Shown: one piece after another, positions 52,039 through 60,759 of the stretch
Layout of the letters: every line of letters begins with the position of its first letter
Numbering within the stretch: the stretch's first letter is position 1
DNA from: Paenibacillus sacheonensis
GTDB taxonomy: Bacteria > Bacillota > Bacilli > Paenibacillales > Paenibacillaceae
Assembly: GCF_009909195.1 (NCBI RefSeq)
Contig: NZ_JAAAMU010000016.1
Coordinates: forward strand, 1-64,000
DNA length: 64,000 bases
Direction: 5' to 3'
The notes under the pieces: model-generated
Database searches by the model: none
What the model saw: only the letters and a program-made list of their open reading frames with translations
What the model was told of the DNA's origin: nothing
Made by a program: the position numbers and the translations under genes

Positions 52039-52677
52039 GTGGAAGAAAAGGACATCCTTGCTCTAGTCGCCGAGGATGCCTGGATGATGGATGTCCTGCG
52101 CGCCGCGCGGTCGCTGGAGCTGCCGGACTGGTGGGTATGCGCGGGATTCGTTCGTTCCAAGCTTTGGGACGTGCTCCACGGCTTTGCGGAGCGTACGCCC
52201 TTGCCTGACGTGGATGTCGTTTATTTCGATCCGGGTTGTCTGGACGAGGCAGCGGAGAAGGAATGGGAACGCGAGCTTCGCGTGAGCATGCCCGATGTTC
52301 CATGGTCGGTCAAGAACGAAGCCAGAATGCATGCCGTGAACGGGTATCCGCCCTACGCGTCGACCGTCGATGCCATCTCCAAGTTTCCGGAGACGGTAGC
52401 GGCGCTCGGATTGTCGCTGAACGCGGATGGCGAAGTCTTGTTGGCGGCGCCCTGCGGCATCGGGGACGTCATCGCTATGACTGTCCGTCCGACGCCGTTC
52501 TTCCGCGGTCATCCGGCGCTCGAAGACGTGTATCTGGCACGGATCGCGAAGAAGAATTGGCAGCGGATCTGGCCCAGGGTTCGCATCCTGGCGTATGACG
52601 CCACTCGACCCCGGGTAGCCGGGGGCCAAGATGGCGGTTATGCCTCGGTAAGCCTAGGGTCGAGGGGGGCCGAGTAG
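52039..52677 (+). CDS. Nucleotidyltransferase family protein (NTP_transf_6-like)
   Basis: A 212-residue protein. WWVCAGFVRSKLWDVLHGF and LPDVDVVYFD (D-x-D) followed by WSVKNEARMHAVNGYPPY match a family of putative nucleotidyltransferases of unknown substrate. GTG 52039 is chosen because GAGGTGG lies 8 nt upstream. The last 25 residues are Gly-rich and not obviously conserved. No operon partner. Confidence 0.8.
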   Translation: MEEKDILALVAEDAWMMDVLRAARSLELPDWWVCAGFVRSKLWDVLHGFAERTPLPDVDVVYFDPGCLDEAAEKEWERELRVSMPDVPWSVKNEARMHAVNGYPPYASTVDAISKFPETVAALGLSLNADGEVLLAAPCGIGDVIAMTVRPTPFFRGHPALEDVYLARIAKKNWQRIWPRVRILAYDATRPRVAGGQDGGYASVSLGSRGAE

Positions 52678-52745
52678 TGAGCCGGTTCTGCCTTGGCAGG
52701 GTCCGAGGGGCTTGATGCCCCAGCTTGCCGGAATCATTTGCTTTC

Positions 52746-53348
52746 TCAGCTGCCCGTGCTGCCGCGCCTTTTGAGTCGGAAGAGCTGCTGCTGCAGCACG
52801 TTGTTGCCGGTTTGCGGCGCCATCGGCTCCGAGCTTAAGCCGGTTACGTTCAGGATGACGTTGCGGTTAAAAGCCGCCCGCGTAATGCGCACCTCGTATT
52901 TGAACGCGACGCCGGAGACGTCCGCATAGGCGAAGCTGGAGGTGCCCGGAGCCAGAGATACCAGGCATTTGGCCGAATTGCACGGTGTCAGATCCAAGGC
53001 GACGGGCAGTCCGCTCGACCAGTCGAATATTTGGACGGTTATCCTTTTCGCGCTCGTAGAGCCCAGATTTACGAGATCGACAAGCGCATAGCTCGTACCG
53101 GGGTTGCGGCGAAGAATGCCTGTCGAGAACACGGTCCGTTTGGTTGTCGCCCGGGCGCCGACCATGCGTGATTCCAAGTCGTGGTTGCGTATCCCGCAGC
53201 TTCCGCTGGAAGCTGCCTTGCTCGAAACGCCCTTGACGGAGGGACCGCTCATCATCGATTCGGTTCTGACGGGACTGCCTTTGATCAGGCAGCCTCCTGC
53301 TGCGCCATGCTTCACGGTTTGACCTGCCGGTGTTCTATGAATCGCCAT
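52746..53348 (-). CDS. Hypothetical protein
   Basis: A 200-residue protein of unknown function. The N-terminal half is basic and Gly/Ser-rich; residues about 90-180 look like one beta-sandwich domain (YALVDLVNLGSTSAKRITVQIFDWSSG, FAYADVSGVAFKYEVRITR). No signal peptide. ATG 53348 has GAGGAGATG 7 nt upstream. It resembles small proteins annotated only as hypothetical in Paenibacillus genomes. Confidence 0.65.
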   Translation of the reverse strand: MAIHRTPAGQTVKHGAAGGCLIKGSPVRTESMMSGPSVKGVSSKAASSGSCGIRNHDLESRMVGARATTKRTVFSTGILRRNPGTSYALVDLVNLGSTSAKRITVQIFDWSSGLPVALDLTPCNSAKCLVSLAPGTSSFAYADVSGVAFKYEVRITRAAFNRNVILNVTGLSSEPMAPQTGNNVLQQQLFRLKRRGSTGS

Positions 53349-53669
53349 CCTACATCTCCTCTTTCTCCTCCTTAATAGAAGGCTGATCATGCAAGCTTCT
53401 ACTAATAGATGCAGTCGCGAGAAAGTTGGTCAGGGGGATTTGTCTCCTATTATTTGGAATATTTCCCGGCTGTCATAGCTCGCTTACGCGCGATAATAGC
53501 AAGAATCATCAAACGTTGGCCATAAAGTTGGTTTACAGTAAGTTTAAGTTTGGGGCAAACCGCATGCGCTACCGGGAGCAAGCCGGCGAAGAGAGCAAGC
53601 ATCGTCAAGATTCGTCCGGTATTGCCGCGTTACAATAGCAGCAGCACGGAGAGGGAGGCGGGAATCCGA
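53349..53669. other. 321-nt divergent intergenic region
   Basis: No gene was seen. It separates the hypothetical gene (minus) and the AraC/GyrI gene (plus). TACAAT at 53631-53636 is a possible -10 for the latter; its -35 is not clear. Confidence 0.6.
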
Positions 53670-54575
53670 ATGCGGACGGACTACTTGAAGCAGGTTCAAG
53701 CGACGGTCGACTATATCGATACGCATTTGGCAGAAGAGCTTTCCTTGTCGCTGCTCGCGAAGGTAGCGCTGCTGTCGGACTATCATTTCCACCGCGTCTT
53801 CCAGACGCTCGCGGGGGAGACCGTAATGGAGTACGTCCGCAAACGGCGGCTGGCCCGGTCGGCGTATCAAGTCTCCCAGACGGAAGAACGGCTGCTCGAC
53901 ATTGCGCTCGCGAACGGATTCCAGAATCACGAGACGTTCACGCGCGCTTTCAAGCGGATGTTCGAGCTGACGCCGGCGGAATATCGCAAGCGCGGAATCC
54001 GGATTCCGGCATATGCCAAGCTTAACGTGCTGCAGCGCAAGTACAATCCTTATTTGGGAGGTATTCAAATGGACTATCGCATGGAGACGAAACCGGCTTT
54101 CAAGGTGATCGGCTATGAGATTCAAACGACGAGCGACGGGGAGAACCTGAAGCAGATCCCGGCTTTCTGGCAGACTTACATCCAGAACGGCTTAGGCTGC
54201 AAGATTCCGAACCGCGTTCACCAAGACAGCCCGATCGAGCTTGGCGTATGCCATGGCTTCAATATGGATGAGGGAACATTCCTGTATCTGATCGGGATGG
54301 AGGCAGAGAGCTTCGATAACGTACCGGCAGATATGGTATGCCGCGAGTTCGGGGAAGCGGAGTATGCGGTGTTCACGACGCCGAAGGTGCCGGAAGATCA
54401 GTTCTCGCCATCGATCCAGAGCACCTGGCAGGCAATCTTCAGCGAGTGGTTCCCGCATTCCGGCTACGAGCATACGGGCAAGCCGGAGTTCGAGCTGTAC
54501 GATTATCGAAGCGGCCCGGGCAACGAACTGTGGCAGATGGATATCTATGTGCCGGTGAAGCGCAAGGATCAGTAA
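53670..54575 (+). CDS. AraC family regulator with GyrI-like effector domain
   Basis: A 301-residue regulator. Residues about 5-105 form the double helix-turn-helix (YIDTHLAEELSLSLLAKVALLSDYHFHRVFQ; LDIALANGFQNHETFTRAFKRMFELTPAEYRK). Residues about 135-298 form a GyrI-like ligand domain, typical of Rob-type multidrug or stress regulators. ATG 53670 has GGGAGG 9-10 nt upstream. It shares no operon. Confidence 0.92.
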   Translation: MRTDYLKQVQATVDYIDTHLAEELSLSLLAKVALLSDYHFHRVFQTLAGETVMEYVRKRRLARSAYQVSQTEERLLDIALANGFQNHETFTRAFKRMFELTPAEYRKRGIRIPAYAKLNVLQRKYNPYLGGIQMDYRMETKPAFKVIGYEIQTTSDGENLKQIPAFWQTYIQNGLGCKIPNRVHQDSPIELGVCHGFNMDEGTFLYLIGMEAESFDNVPADMVCREFGEAEYAVFTTPKVPEDQFSPSIQSTWQAIFSEWFPHSGYEHTGKPEFELYDYRSGPGNELWQMDIYVPVKRKDQ

Positions 54576-54632
54576 ATCTCAGACATGGCGTGGCGATTGT
54601 CATGCCGACGGCCGATGGCAGTAACAAAAACA

Positions 54633-54676
54633 GCTGCAGCCGGGATGCGGTCTTGATCCGCGTTCCGAGCTGCAGC
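54633..54676 (-). terminator. Terminator of the minus-strand pair 55531-54690
   Basis: An 18-bp stem with one bulge (GCTGCAGC plus CGGGATGCGG paired with CCGCGTTCCG and GCTGCAGC) is followed on the minus strand by TGTTTTTGTT. It lies between converging genes and may also stop the plus-strand AraC transcript. Confidence 0.75.
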
Positions 54677-54689
54677 CGTTCTAGTAACG

Positions 54690-54905
54690 CTATCGCTTTC
54701 GAATCTCGAAAAATTCGCAGGCCGCGCGATCGTGGTAGGCGACGTCGCTGACGCTGGATTGGCTGACGACCGTCGTGTCGTCGAACCGGATGATGACGCC
54801 GCCGGAGTCAACGATGTGGTCATCTTTAAAGACGCGCAGCCTGAACTGCCGCTCCATCGCTTCCTCGAAGTCTTCGTTCGTTACTAATCGTCTGTATAAC
54901 GCCAT
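54690..54905 (-). CDS. Small conserved hypothetical protein
   Basis: A 71-residue soluble protein with charged helix (NEDFEEAMERQFRLRVF) and a beta end (GVIIRFDDTTVVSQSSVSDVAYHDRAACEFFEI). Function unknown. AAGGAGGAG lies 6 nt before the ATG. It follows the gene at 55531-54941 by 35 nt. Confidence 0.75.
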   Translation of the reverse strand: MALYRRLVTNEDFEEAMERQFRLRVFKDDHIVDSGGVIIRFDDTTVVSQSSVSDVAYHDRAACEFFEIRKR

Positions 54906-54940
54906 GCCGCTCCTCCTTCATGAATCCGCGTTGAAGCTCG

Positions 54941-55531
54941 CTACAGCTTGCGTTCGAAATGGTACTCCATGCCGCCGTCCATCGCGGCGGGAGTGTCCCC
55001 TGCAGCCCGGTAGTCATGGCTGTACAAGAGCTGAAATTCACCGAAATCGACTTGCTTGTAAAATTCGAAGCATGGAAAACCGTCATGGCTGCCCGTGATC
55101 TCCACGCTGCCATCCTCGCCGTCAACGGTCACGCGCAGCAAGTAGTCGACTGCCGGTGCGCCAGGCCGCAGCGGGTTAGCGACGCTTGCGCGCATCGTGA
55201 ACGAGACGGTCATCGCTTCCCAGGCTTCATCTTCCACGCGCACGCCGTCCACCGATGCTTTGTCGCGCGTGATCTGCGCTTTGCCATCGGCAGAGGTCTG
55301 CTTGACCGCAGTGAGACCGGTATCGGCATATGCGAACAGCTTGCGCCTCGCAAAATCGACGACGACCTCCTGCTCGATCTGGGAGCGTCCCGTGTTGACG
55401 GCGTGCGGCGTGAATTCGCGGGCATCGCCTGCGTATTCGAAGGTGACGCCCGTCTCCGGATCGCGGACGGCAGGCAGCCAATGAAGACCGCCGATAAAGA
55501 CGCCGGCCCGGATTTTCACAAGATCAGCCAT
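54941..55531 (-). CDS. DUF3238-like protein
   Basis: A 196-residue cytoplasmic protein. FEYAGDAREFTPHA, EQEVVVDFARRKLFA, APAVDYLLRVTVDGEDGSVEITGSHDGFPCFEFY resemble the DUF3238 family of Bacillus and Paenibacillus; the label is from memory. ATG 55531 is favoured since AAGGAG would be only 2 nt from the earlier ATG at 55540. Function unknown. Confidence 0.7.
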   Translation of the reverse strand: MADLVKIRAGVFIGGLHWLPAVRDPETGVTFEYAGDAREFTPHAVNTGRSQIEQEVVVDFARRKLFAYADTGLTAVKQTSADGKAQITRDKASVDGVRVEDEAWEAMTVSFTMRASVANPLRPGAPAVDYLLRVTVDGEDGSVEITGSHDGFPCFEFYKQVDFGEFQLLYSHDYRAAGDTPAAMDGGMEYHFERKL

Positions 55532-55659
55532 ACCGATCATTGCTCCTTTATTGTGGAAGTGTCCATTTATTTTAGCACAAACCCGGCCCGGTTTGGTTCT
55601 TGCTTACGGCATCCGTGCATCCTCACATATTTTCCCGCGGGATGAGCCATATTACGAGC

Positions 55660-56484
55660 ATGGACAAAGCTGGGAAAGTGGTGGAGACATTGATTAAACG
55701 TCGAGAGTGGATCATCCTGTTGGCGGCGCTGCTTCTTGCGTCGGGACTGGCGTATTTAAAGCCCGCGGCTGCATCGCCCGGCGGCGGTGCGTTTCATTTT
55801 GGCTTCAAGCGAAGCGTCGGGGGCGCCTTGCCCTCCATCAAGGAGGAAGGCTTTCAGAGCATCCTGCAGCAGCACGGGGCGATTTTCCTCGGGGATACTT
55901 CGCAGCGCGAGCTTTATTTGACCTTCGACAACGGCTATGAGAACGGCTATACGCCGGGCATTCTGGACGTGCTGAAGGCAAAGGGCGTGCCCGCGATCTT
56001 CTTCATCACGGGGCATTACGTCAAGGACAAGCCAGAGCTCGTGAAACGGATGGCTGCCGAGGGCCATCTCATCGGCAACCATTCTTGGAGCCACCCCGAC
56101 ATGAGCGCGATTTCACGCGAACAGATCAGTACGGAGTTGGCCAAGGTGAAAACCGCCGTCAGCGAGCTGACGGGTCAGCAGGAGATGGCGTTTCTGCGTC
56201 CGCCGCGGGGGATATTCAACGATCGGGTGCTTGCCGTCAGCAAGGAGCATGGTTACACCAGCGTGTTCTGGTCGGTTGCGTACCGGGATTGGGAACCGAA
56301 TGCTCAGCGTGGCTGGAAGTATGCCTACGACAACGTAATGGCGCAGCTCCATCCCGGAGCCGTTATTCTGCTGCATTCGGTGTCCAAGGATAATGCCGAA
56401 GCGCTCGGACGGATCATCGATTCGGCACGCGATAAAGGGTATACGTTCAAGCCGCTGAACGAGCTGGAGAGCAAGACGTACTAG
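55660..56484 (+). CDS. pdaA: PdaA-type polysaccharide deacetylase (delta-lactam-biosynthetic de-N-acetylase)
   Basis: A 274-residue enzyme with an N-terminal membrane helix or signal peptide (about 15-33). The deacetylase blocks are LTFDNGYENGYTP (Asp90, Asn91), GNHSWSHPDM (His141, His145) and RPPRG. TFDNGYENGYT is the form seen in B. subtilis PdaA, which makes muramic delta-lactam in spore cortex. ATG 55660 is tentative, because no clear ribosome site lies before it; other in-frame starts exist at 55600 (TTG) and 55642 (ATG). It supports an endospore former. Confidence 0.88.
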   Translation: MDKAGKVVETLIKRREWIILLAALLLASGLAYLKPAAASPGGGAFHFGFKRSVGGALPSIKEEGFQSILQQHGAIFLGDTSQRELYLTFDNGYENGYTPGILDVLKAKGVPAIFFITGHYVKDKPELVKRMAAEGHLIGNHSWSHPDMSAISREQISTELAKVKTAVSELTGQQEMAFLRPPRGIFNDRVLAVSKEHGYTSVFWSVAYRDWEPNAQRGWKYAYDNVMAQLHPGAVILLHSVSKDNAEALGRIIDSARDKGYTFKPLNELESKTY

Positions 56485-56611
56485 AAGCTTCGGGACCGGC
56501 CGGCTTCCGAAGCATTCATGCGACTGCGCATGTCGGCAGGCAATGAAAGGCTGATCCGAAAAGCTCGCATGACGCGAGACTATCACTGCCCGGCTAAATG
56601 CTGGCGAACGC

Positions 56612-56646
56612 GAAGAGCCTTGTTCCTCCCGGGAACAAGGCTCTTC
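56612..56646. terminator. Hairpin between converging genes
   Basis: GAAGAGCCTTGTTCC, loop, GGAACAAGGCTCTTC form a perfect 15-bp stem between the PdaA gene and the RacA-like gene. U-runs are weak in both directions. Confidence 0.65.
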
Positions 56647-56691
56647 ATAATGCTTGCGTCTGCTGCGGGCGGACGGCGGCCGCGATGAACC

Positions 56692-57243
56692 TCAAAACCA
56701 CATGAACATCGATTTGAATAAACCGCGTCTGCGGGAGCTGGCGGCAGGAGCAGGGGAGGCGGCTTCGTTCTTCCGTGGCTGGTCTGCGACTGCCGGGAGG
56801 GGCTGACGCGCATGCTCCATCGAAGCGGAGAGCTGCTCGATCATGCGGCGCATCTCCTCCAGCTCCTGGCGATGCTGGCGGATTTGGGCATTGACGACCT
56901 CGTCGGCCTTTTGCTCGAGGCGCTGTTCCAATTGAAGGATGCGCGTCAGCATATCATTATCCGCGGTGCGCAGCAGCTCGGAGCTAGCCGCCGTCTCGAG
57001 GAATGCCTCGTCGAGCCGCGGCTGTTCCATGCCAGGAACCGGCAGCTTGATCTGCTCCATCGTTTCTCCGCGTTCGATCGCAGCTTTGATCAGGCCGAGC
57101 AGCTCAAGGTCGCGCCCATTGAACATATAATGACCAAATCGGTCTTTGCGAAACACATTGGGATAGTAGGAGGCCCATCGTTTAATCGTTGTTTGACTCA
57201 CGTTCAGAGAGAGGGCAGCGTCTTTGCTTTTCACGGCTTCCAT
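56692..57243 (-). CDS. RacA-like chromosome-anchoring protein (MerR-type HTH)
   Basis: A 183-residue protein, the length of B. subtilis RacA. Residues 1-55 are a MerR-like helix-turn-helix (AALSLNVSQTTIKRWASYYPNVFRKDRFGHYMF). A coiled coil follows (about 95-145; LQLEQRLEQKADEVVNAQIRQHRQELEEMRR), then a Pro/Ala linker and a basic, aromatic tail (RRRGLFKSMFMWF) suited to membrane or DivIVA contact. RacA ties the origin region to the cell pole in sporulation. Similarity is inferred from layout and motif, so it may be another coiled-coil MerR protein. Confidence 0.7.
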   Translation of the reverse strand: MEAVKSKDAALSLNVSQTTIKRWASYYPNVFRKDRFGHYMFNGRDLELLGLIKAAIERGETMEQIKLPVPGMEQPRLDEAFLETAASSELLRTADNDMLTRILQLEQRLEQKADEVVNAQIRQHRQELEEMRRMIEQLSASMEHARQPLPAVADQPRKNEAASPAPAASSRRRGLFKSMFMWF

Positions 57244-57716
57244 TCCTCATCACTCCGCTTCCGTTGGGATTGATAAGGTTATTCGAGACACTGCGGCCGC
57301 CCCCCTGCAAGGGTGACAAAGGTAGTGTCGATTCGCTAAACAAAGTGGTTATACGCGATTGCTCGCGCGAAAGGAGAAGTAGGCGCTCCTCAAGAGGACC
57401 CACGCACTCCGGGCTGCATGGGCCGGAAGCGGACTGGCGATAGGTCGGGAGGCTGAACTGGCAGCCCGTAGGATCAAGCTCGAGCCAATAATCGGTCGTT
57501 AGAAGTGTTTCCAAGAAGAGAATTGCAAGTTAGGCATTCATAAGCGTTCAGGCTTAGAATTTTCAGAAGAGATTTCGTAATGGGGAATCGAGCGCGAGTG
57601 AAGCCAGAGTGGCGAGCCGACCCGTAAAAATGTCGAAACCGGCCTGGAACACGCCCGGGCCGGTCAACAATCCGCAACGATATGATTCGCGATGAGGTCT
57701 TAGCCTGGCGGGCAGC
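57244..57716. other. 473-nt gene-free stretch with possible structured element
   Basis: No convincing gene. The open frames here run with poor codon use and no ribosome site. Several short hairpins are possible between about 57300 and 57470 (for example GGCTG-AACTGG-CAGCC at 57450-57465). A terminator for the SPFH gene lies at 57638-57664. Confidence 0.6.
57638..57664 (-). terminator. Terminator of the SPFH gene
   Basis: ACCGGCC with a 12-nt loop and GGCCGGT form the stem; on the minus strand it is followed, after a short spacer, by TTTTT. It lies about 50 nt past the stop codon. Confidence 0.65.
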
Positions 57717-58658
57717 TTAAGGTGCATCCTTATCAGCGGCAGCACTGCCGCTTGCCGCCGTATCGCCGCTTGCCGCGGCATCCTCGCCTGCCGCAGACTC
57801 CGTAGCCGCCGGCTGCGACGCGGTCGATCCGAATGAATTGACGTCGATGAACGGTACGGCGCCCCCGGTTACGCTCGGCAGCTTGCCGTCCCATTTGTCC
57901 ACGGCCATCTCCTGCACTTCGATCTGCTTCAGCTGAATCAACTCCGGCGTGACCTCCTGCTTCTTCAGCTTGAGCGACTCCGCTTCCGCCTGCGCCTGCG
58001 CGACCTTCTGCTGGGCTTCAATCTGTACGCGCTTCAGATCGTTCTCGGCTTTCAGCGCTTGCTGCTGGGCGACCTGCTTCGCTTCGATGGACTGGTCGAA
58101 CGCATCGGAGAACTTGAAGTTGACGATATTAATGTCGTTTACGAGCAAGTCGTATTTAGCGAGCCGCTTGGTCAGGGCATCGCGGACCTCGCCGGCCACG
58201 ATGTCGCGCTTGGCGATCAGATCCTCCGCCGGGTAGCGGGCCGTCACTTCCTTGACGATTTCCTGAATCGCCGGGTTCACGATCACGTTGTCGAACGAAC
58301 CGCCGACGTCGTTCATCAGCTTGTAGGCCGATGCCTTATCGACGGAGTAGTTGACGGCCACGTGCGTCGAGACGGGCTGCAAATCTTTGGACGAGGCCGA
58401 AGTATCGGTCTCCGCTTTCGTCACCTGCACGTTCACTTGGATGATCGACTGTACGAAAGGAATTTTGAGGTGGATGCCGGGAGCCAGGATATTGTCGTTG
58501 AGCTTGCCGAACGTTTTGTACAGGCCGACATTCCCGTATTGAACGGTCGCGAATGCGTTCAAGATCATGACTAGCCCCGCAAACACGATGACGGCGGTCC
58601 AAATGAGGATTCGCAAAGGAAATCGCGGTTTATTCGTATTCGGTTCAATGACAGGCAT
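57717..58658 (-). CDS. SPFH/prohibitin family membrane protein
   Basis: A 313-residue protein with a membrane helix (about 17-38), an SPFH domain (about 40-215; ATVQYGNVGLYKTFGKLNDNI..LKIPFVQ) and a coiled coil (about 215-262; AKQVAQQQALKAENDLKRVQIEAQQK). An Ala/Ser/Asp tail ends it. Prohibitin homologues scaffold membrane domains. ATG 58658 has GGAGGGG 7 nt upstream; an upstream open extension is not likely to be translated. Confidence 0.92.
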   Translation of the reverse strand: MPVIEPNTNKPRFPLRILIWTAVIVFAGLVMILNAFATVQYGNVGLYKTFGKLNDNILAPGIHLKIPFVQSIIQVNVQVTKAETDTSASSKDLQPVSTHVAVNYSVDKASAYKLMNDVGGSFDNVIVNPAIQEIVKEVTARYPAEDLIAKRDIVAGEVRDALTKRLAKYDLLVNDINIVNFKFSDAFDQSIEAKQVAQQQALKAENDLKRVQIEAQQKVAQAQAEAESLKLKKQEVTPELIQLKQIEVQEMAVDKWDGKLPSVTGGAVPFIDVNSFGSTASQPAATESAAGEDAAASGDTAASGSAAADKDAP

Positions 58659-58798
58659 GATGAACCCCTCCAATGTCGATTGGCCATGACGCTCTGGCAG
58701 AGCGTATGGGCGCTTATGGAAATCATACGTCCGGGGGAGGGGAAAGTGGCAACATTTTTTGGTAAACTGAATGGAGAGCATCGGAGGAGGAAGAACCC

Positions 58799-59041
58799 AT
58801 GGAAAAGGATCAGAAAATTGAAGAAATCGCGCAGTGGATGCTGGAGGAACTTAGATCGGCAGGCAAGCTGTATCAGGATCAAGCGGTCGCGCACATTCGG
58901 GAGAAGTATGGCGATTCGTTCCTCTATATCAACGAGAACGGCAACGTGTCGATCGACAAGGAAGTGAAGAAGCGCTTCAAGAAGCTGCATGGCGGGCGCG
59001 CGGCCTGGGAAAGGGACGCTTTCTTCTGGGCATGGGTATAG
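58799..59041 (+). CDS. Small conserved hypothetical protein (80 aa)
   Basis: An 80-residue soluble protein: helical IEEIAQWMLEELRSAGKLYQDQAVAHIREKYGDSFLYINENGNVSIDKEV, then basic KKRFKKLHGG and an aromatic end. Shape resembles DUF6953 proteins (from memory). GGAGGAGG lies 9 nt before ATG. Divergent from the SPFH gene. Function unknown. Confidence 0.78.
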   Translation: MEKDQKIEEIAQWMLEELRSAGKLYQDQAVAHIREKYGDSFLYINENGNVSIDKEVKKRFKKLHGGRAAWERDAFFWAWV

Positions 59042-59136
59042 CATGGAGGGGCGCCGGTGCAGGCAGCCCCTATGGATGTGCGCGGGAGCGATAGCTGCCC
59101 ATTCATTGCATGACGCAAGCAGGATCACCCGCTAAA

Positions 59137-59445
59137 CTAAACGTTGTAGTCGATGCGGCCGTCTGCCCAAATAATGAGCTGTTTGCGATCGACGTCATAC
59201 TCGACTTCCCCATGCGTGGAGAAAAACCAGGTCTTGCGGTCGGCCGCACCGCCGGGCACGAAGAAAATATTCAGCTCGTCGCGGCTGCTGCAGATTCCCT
59301 CGGCATGTGCGCGGTCTCCAATTTCGATCATGATTTTCCAGCCATCCCGATTCGCGGCCGGCTCGATGGCAAACGGCGTTTCATGCTTGATGGAATCCAG
59401 GAACAGCCTTCCGCCTACGGTGTGACGGATATACAAATGGTCCAT
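59137..59445 (-). CDS. Small hypothetical protein (102 aa)
   Basis: A 102-residue soluble protein, mostly beta (LYIRHTVGGRLFLDS, WKIMIEIGDRAH, ELNIFFVPGGAADRKTWFFSTHGEVEYDVDRK). AAGGAGGGG lies 6 nt before ATG. A TATAGT box with TGC before it (59471-59479, minus) is a candidate promoter. Function unknown. Confidence 0.72.
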   Translation of the reverse strand: MDHLYIRHTVGGRLFLDSIKHETPFAIEPAANRDGWKIMIEIGDRAHAEGICSSRDELNIFFVPGGAADRKTWFFSTHGEVEYDVDRKQLIIWADGRIDYNV

Positions 59446-59550
59446 GACAACCCCTCCTTGACATCCTTACTATAGCACAATATGATACTTACATAAAGTA
59501 AGTAAATAAGCGTTTGGAATGTGGATTTGCGATAAGGCTGACTTGCGCGC

Positions 59551-59610
59551 GTTGAACAATGAACGTTGAACAGTGATCGTTGGACAGTGAACGTTGAACA
59601 GTGAACGTGA
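59551..59610. repeat. 14-bp direct repeat array
   Basis: GAACGTTGAACAGT at 59561-59574 and 59589-59602, with GATCGTTGGACAGT between (59575-59588), flanked by partial units. About four copies, just before the pirin gene. Confidence 0.75.
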
Positions 59611-59683
59611 AGACAAACGAGAACGATGATTCCTATTCGTGCCAATACTCCCACTACTGCCATTACAAAGGAGCGTGTTTCCC

Positions 59684-60397
59684 ATGATTAACGTATACCC
59701 GGCGTCCTCGCGTCATTCCGGCGATCTTGGCTGGCTTCAATTTAATTTTAGTTTCTCGTTTGCGGACTATTACGATCCGGACAATGTCAATTTCGGTCCG
59801 CTTCGCGTGTTCAACGAAGATTATATTCAACCGTCGCGCGGCTTCGGCATTCACCCGCATCGCGATATGGAGATCGTAACGGTCGTGCTGAAAGGCGAGC
59901 TGAAGCACGAGGACAACACGGGCGGAGCCGGCTTGATTCGTCCAGGCGAGGTGCAGCGGATGACGGCGGGCTCCGGCATCCTGCATTCCGAGGTGAATGC
60001 ATCCGACACGGAAGTCGCGAATTTGCTGCAGATGTGGTTTCTTCCGGAAGCGAAGGGGCTGACGCCGTCTTACGAGCAGAAAGCATTCGACCAAGGGGCG
60101 ATGAGAAACACGCTGCTGCCGATCGTCTCGAATACGATCCAGGGCGAATCGATCGTGAGCATTCATCAAGATATGAGCATCTATTTGTCCGAACCGGATG
60201 CCGGCACTTCCATTCATTACGAGGGCTCTGCTTCCCGTAAAATCTTTCTCTTCGTCATGCGCGGCGAGGTGACGCTGAACGGAACGCATACGCTCGGCAG
60301 AAGCGATTCCGCCCGCATTACCGACCTCGCGAAGCTGGAGATCCGTTCGGAGCAGGGCGCGCAGTTCATGCTGATTGATTTGCCGGGAATCGAATAA
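59684..60397 (+). CDS. Pirin family protein
   Basis: A 237-residue bicupin of the pirin family. FNEDYIQPSRGFGIHPHRDMEIVT has the metal-binding His residues; GEVQRMTAGSGILHSE and LQMWFLPEAKGLTPSYEQ are typical. Bacterial pirins are quercetinase-like or regulatory; function here unknown. ATG 59684 has AAAGGAG 10 nt upstream. Confidence 0.93.
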   Translation: MINVYPASSRHSGDLGWLQFNFSFSFADYYDPDNVNFGPLRVFNEDYIQPSRGFGIHPHRDMEIVTVVLKGELKHEDNTGGAGLIRPGEVQRMTAGSGILHSEVNASDTEVANLLQMWFLPEAKGLTPSYEQKAFDQGAMRNTLLPIVSNTIQGESIVSIHQDMSIYLSEPDAGTSIHYEGSASRKIFLFVMRGEVTLNGTHTLGRSDSARITDLAKLEIRSEQGAQFMLIDLPGIE

Positions 60398-60462
60398 GCC
60401 TGCCAAGTCCCGTCAACACTGAATCGTAGGATGGTTACCATCGTACGCGAGGAGGAGACGAG

Positions 60463-60615
60463 ATGGAGTTTAAACCAGCGTTATTGGACCGGATAGCCTT
60501 AACGCAGCTGCAGCAGCTCGAGAACGAGCTGCGCATGCATACCTCGGAGGAAATCGTCATTGTCGCCTATAAGGCAACGGGCGATTCGGATCGCGTGACG
60601 CATACCGCCGAGTAA
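60463..60615 (+). CDS. Small protein (50 aa)
   Basis: A 50-codon frame: MEFKPALLDRIALTQLQQLE..ELRMHTSEEIVIVAYKATGDSD. It has a strong GGAGGAG site 6 nt before ATG and is followed by a terminator at 60645-60675. Helical, acidic and soluble. Function unknown; codon use and signals support a real gene. Confidence 0.7.
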   Translation: MEFKPALLDRIALTQLQQLENELRMHTSEEIVIVAYKATGDSDRVTHTAE

Positions 60616-60644
60616 TGGGGAATAACCGATGAGCAGCCGCACGG

Positions 60645-60675
60645 GGCGCGAACTGTAACAAGTTCGTGCCTTTTT
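60645..60675 (+). terminator. Rho-independent terminator after the small-protein gene
   Basis: GGCGCGAACT, 6-nt loop, AGTTCGTGCC (one G-T wobble), then TTTTTG. It supports the reality of the 50-residue gene and closes the pirin unit. Confidence 0.8.
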
Positions 60676-60759
60676 GCCTATACAAGGGGCAGGATTTGCC
60701 GCCAAGCCGACGAAAGAAGTTAGGCGAGAACGGCAAAGCAAAGGAGCAGAAGAAGAAAC

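Noticed and set aside
57182-57514. 110-codon minus-strand frame with repeated Ser/Pro/Leu runs
   Set aside because: No ribosome site, overlaps the start of the RacA-like gene and has composition of non-coding DNA.
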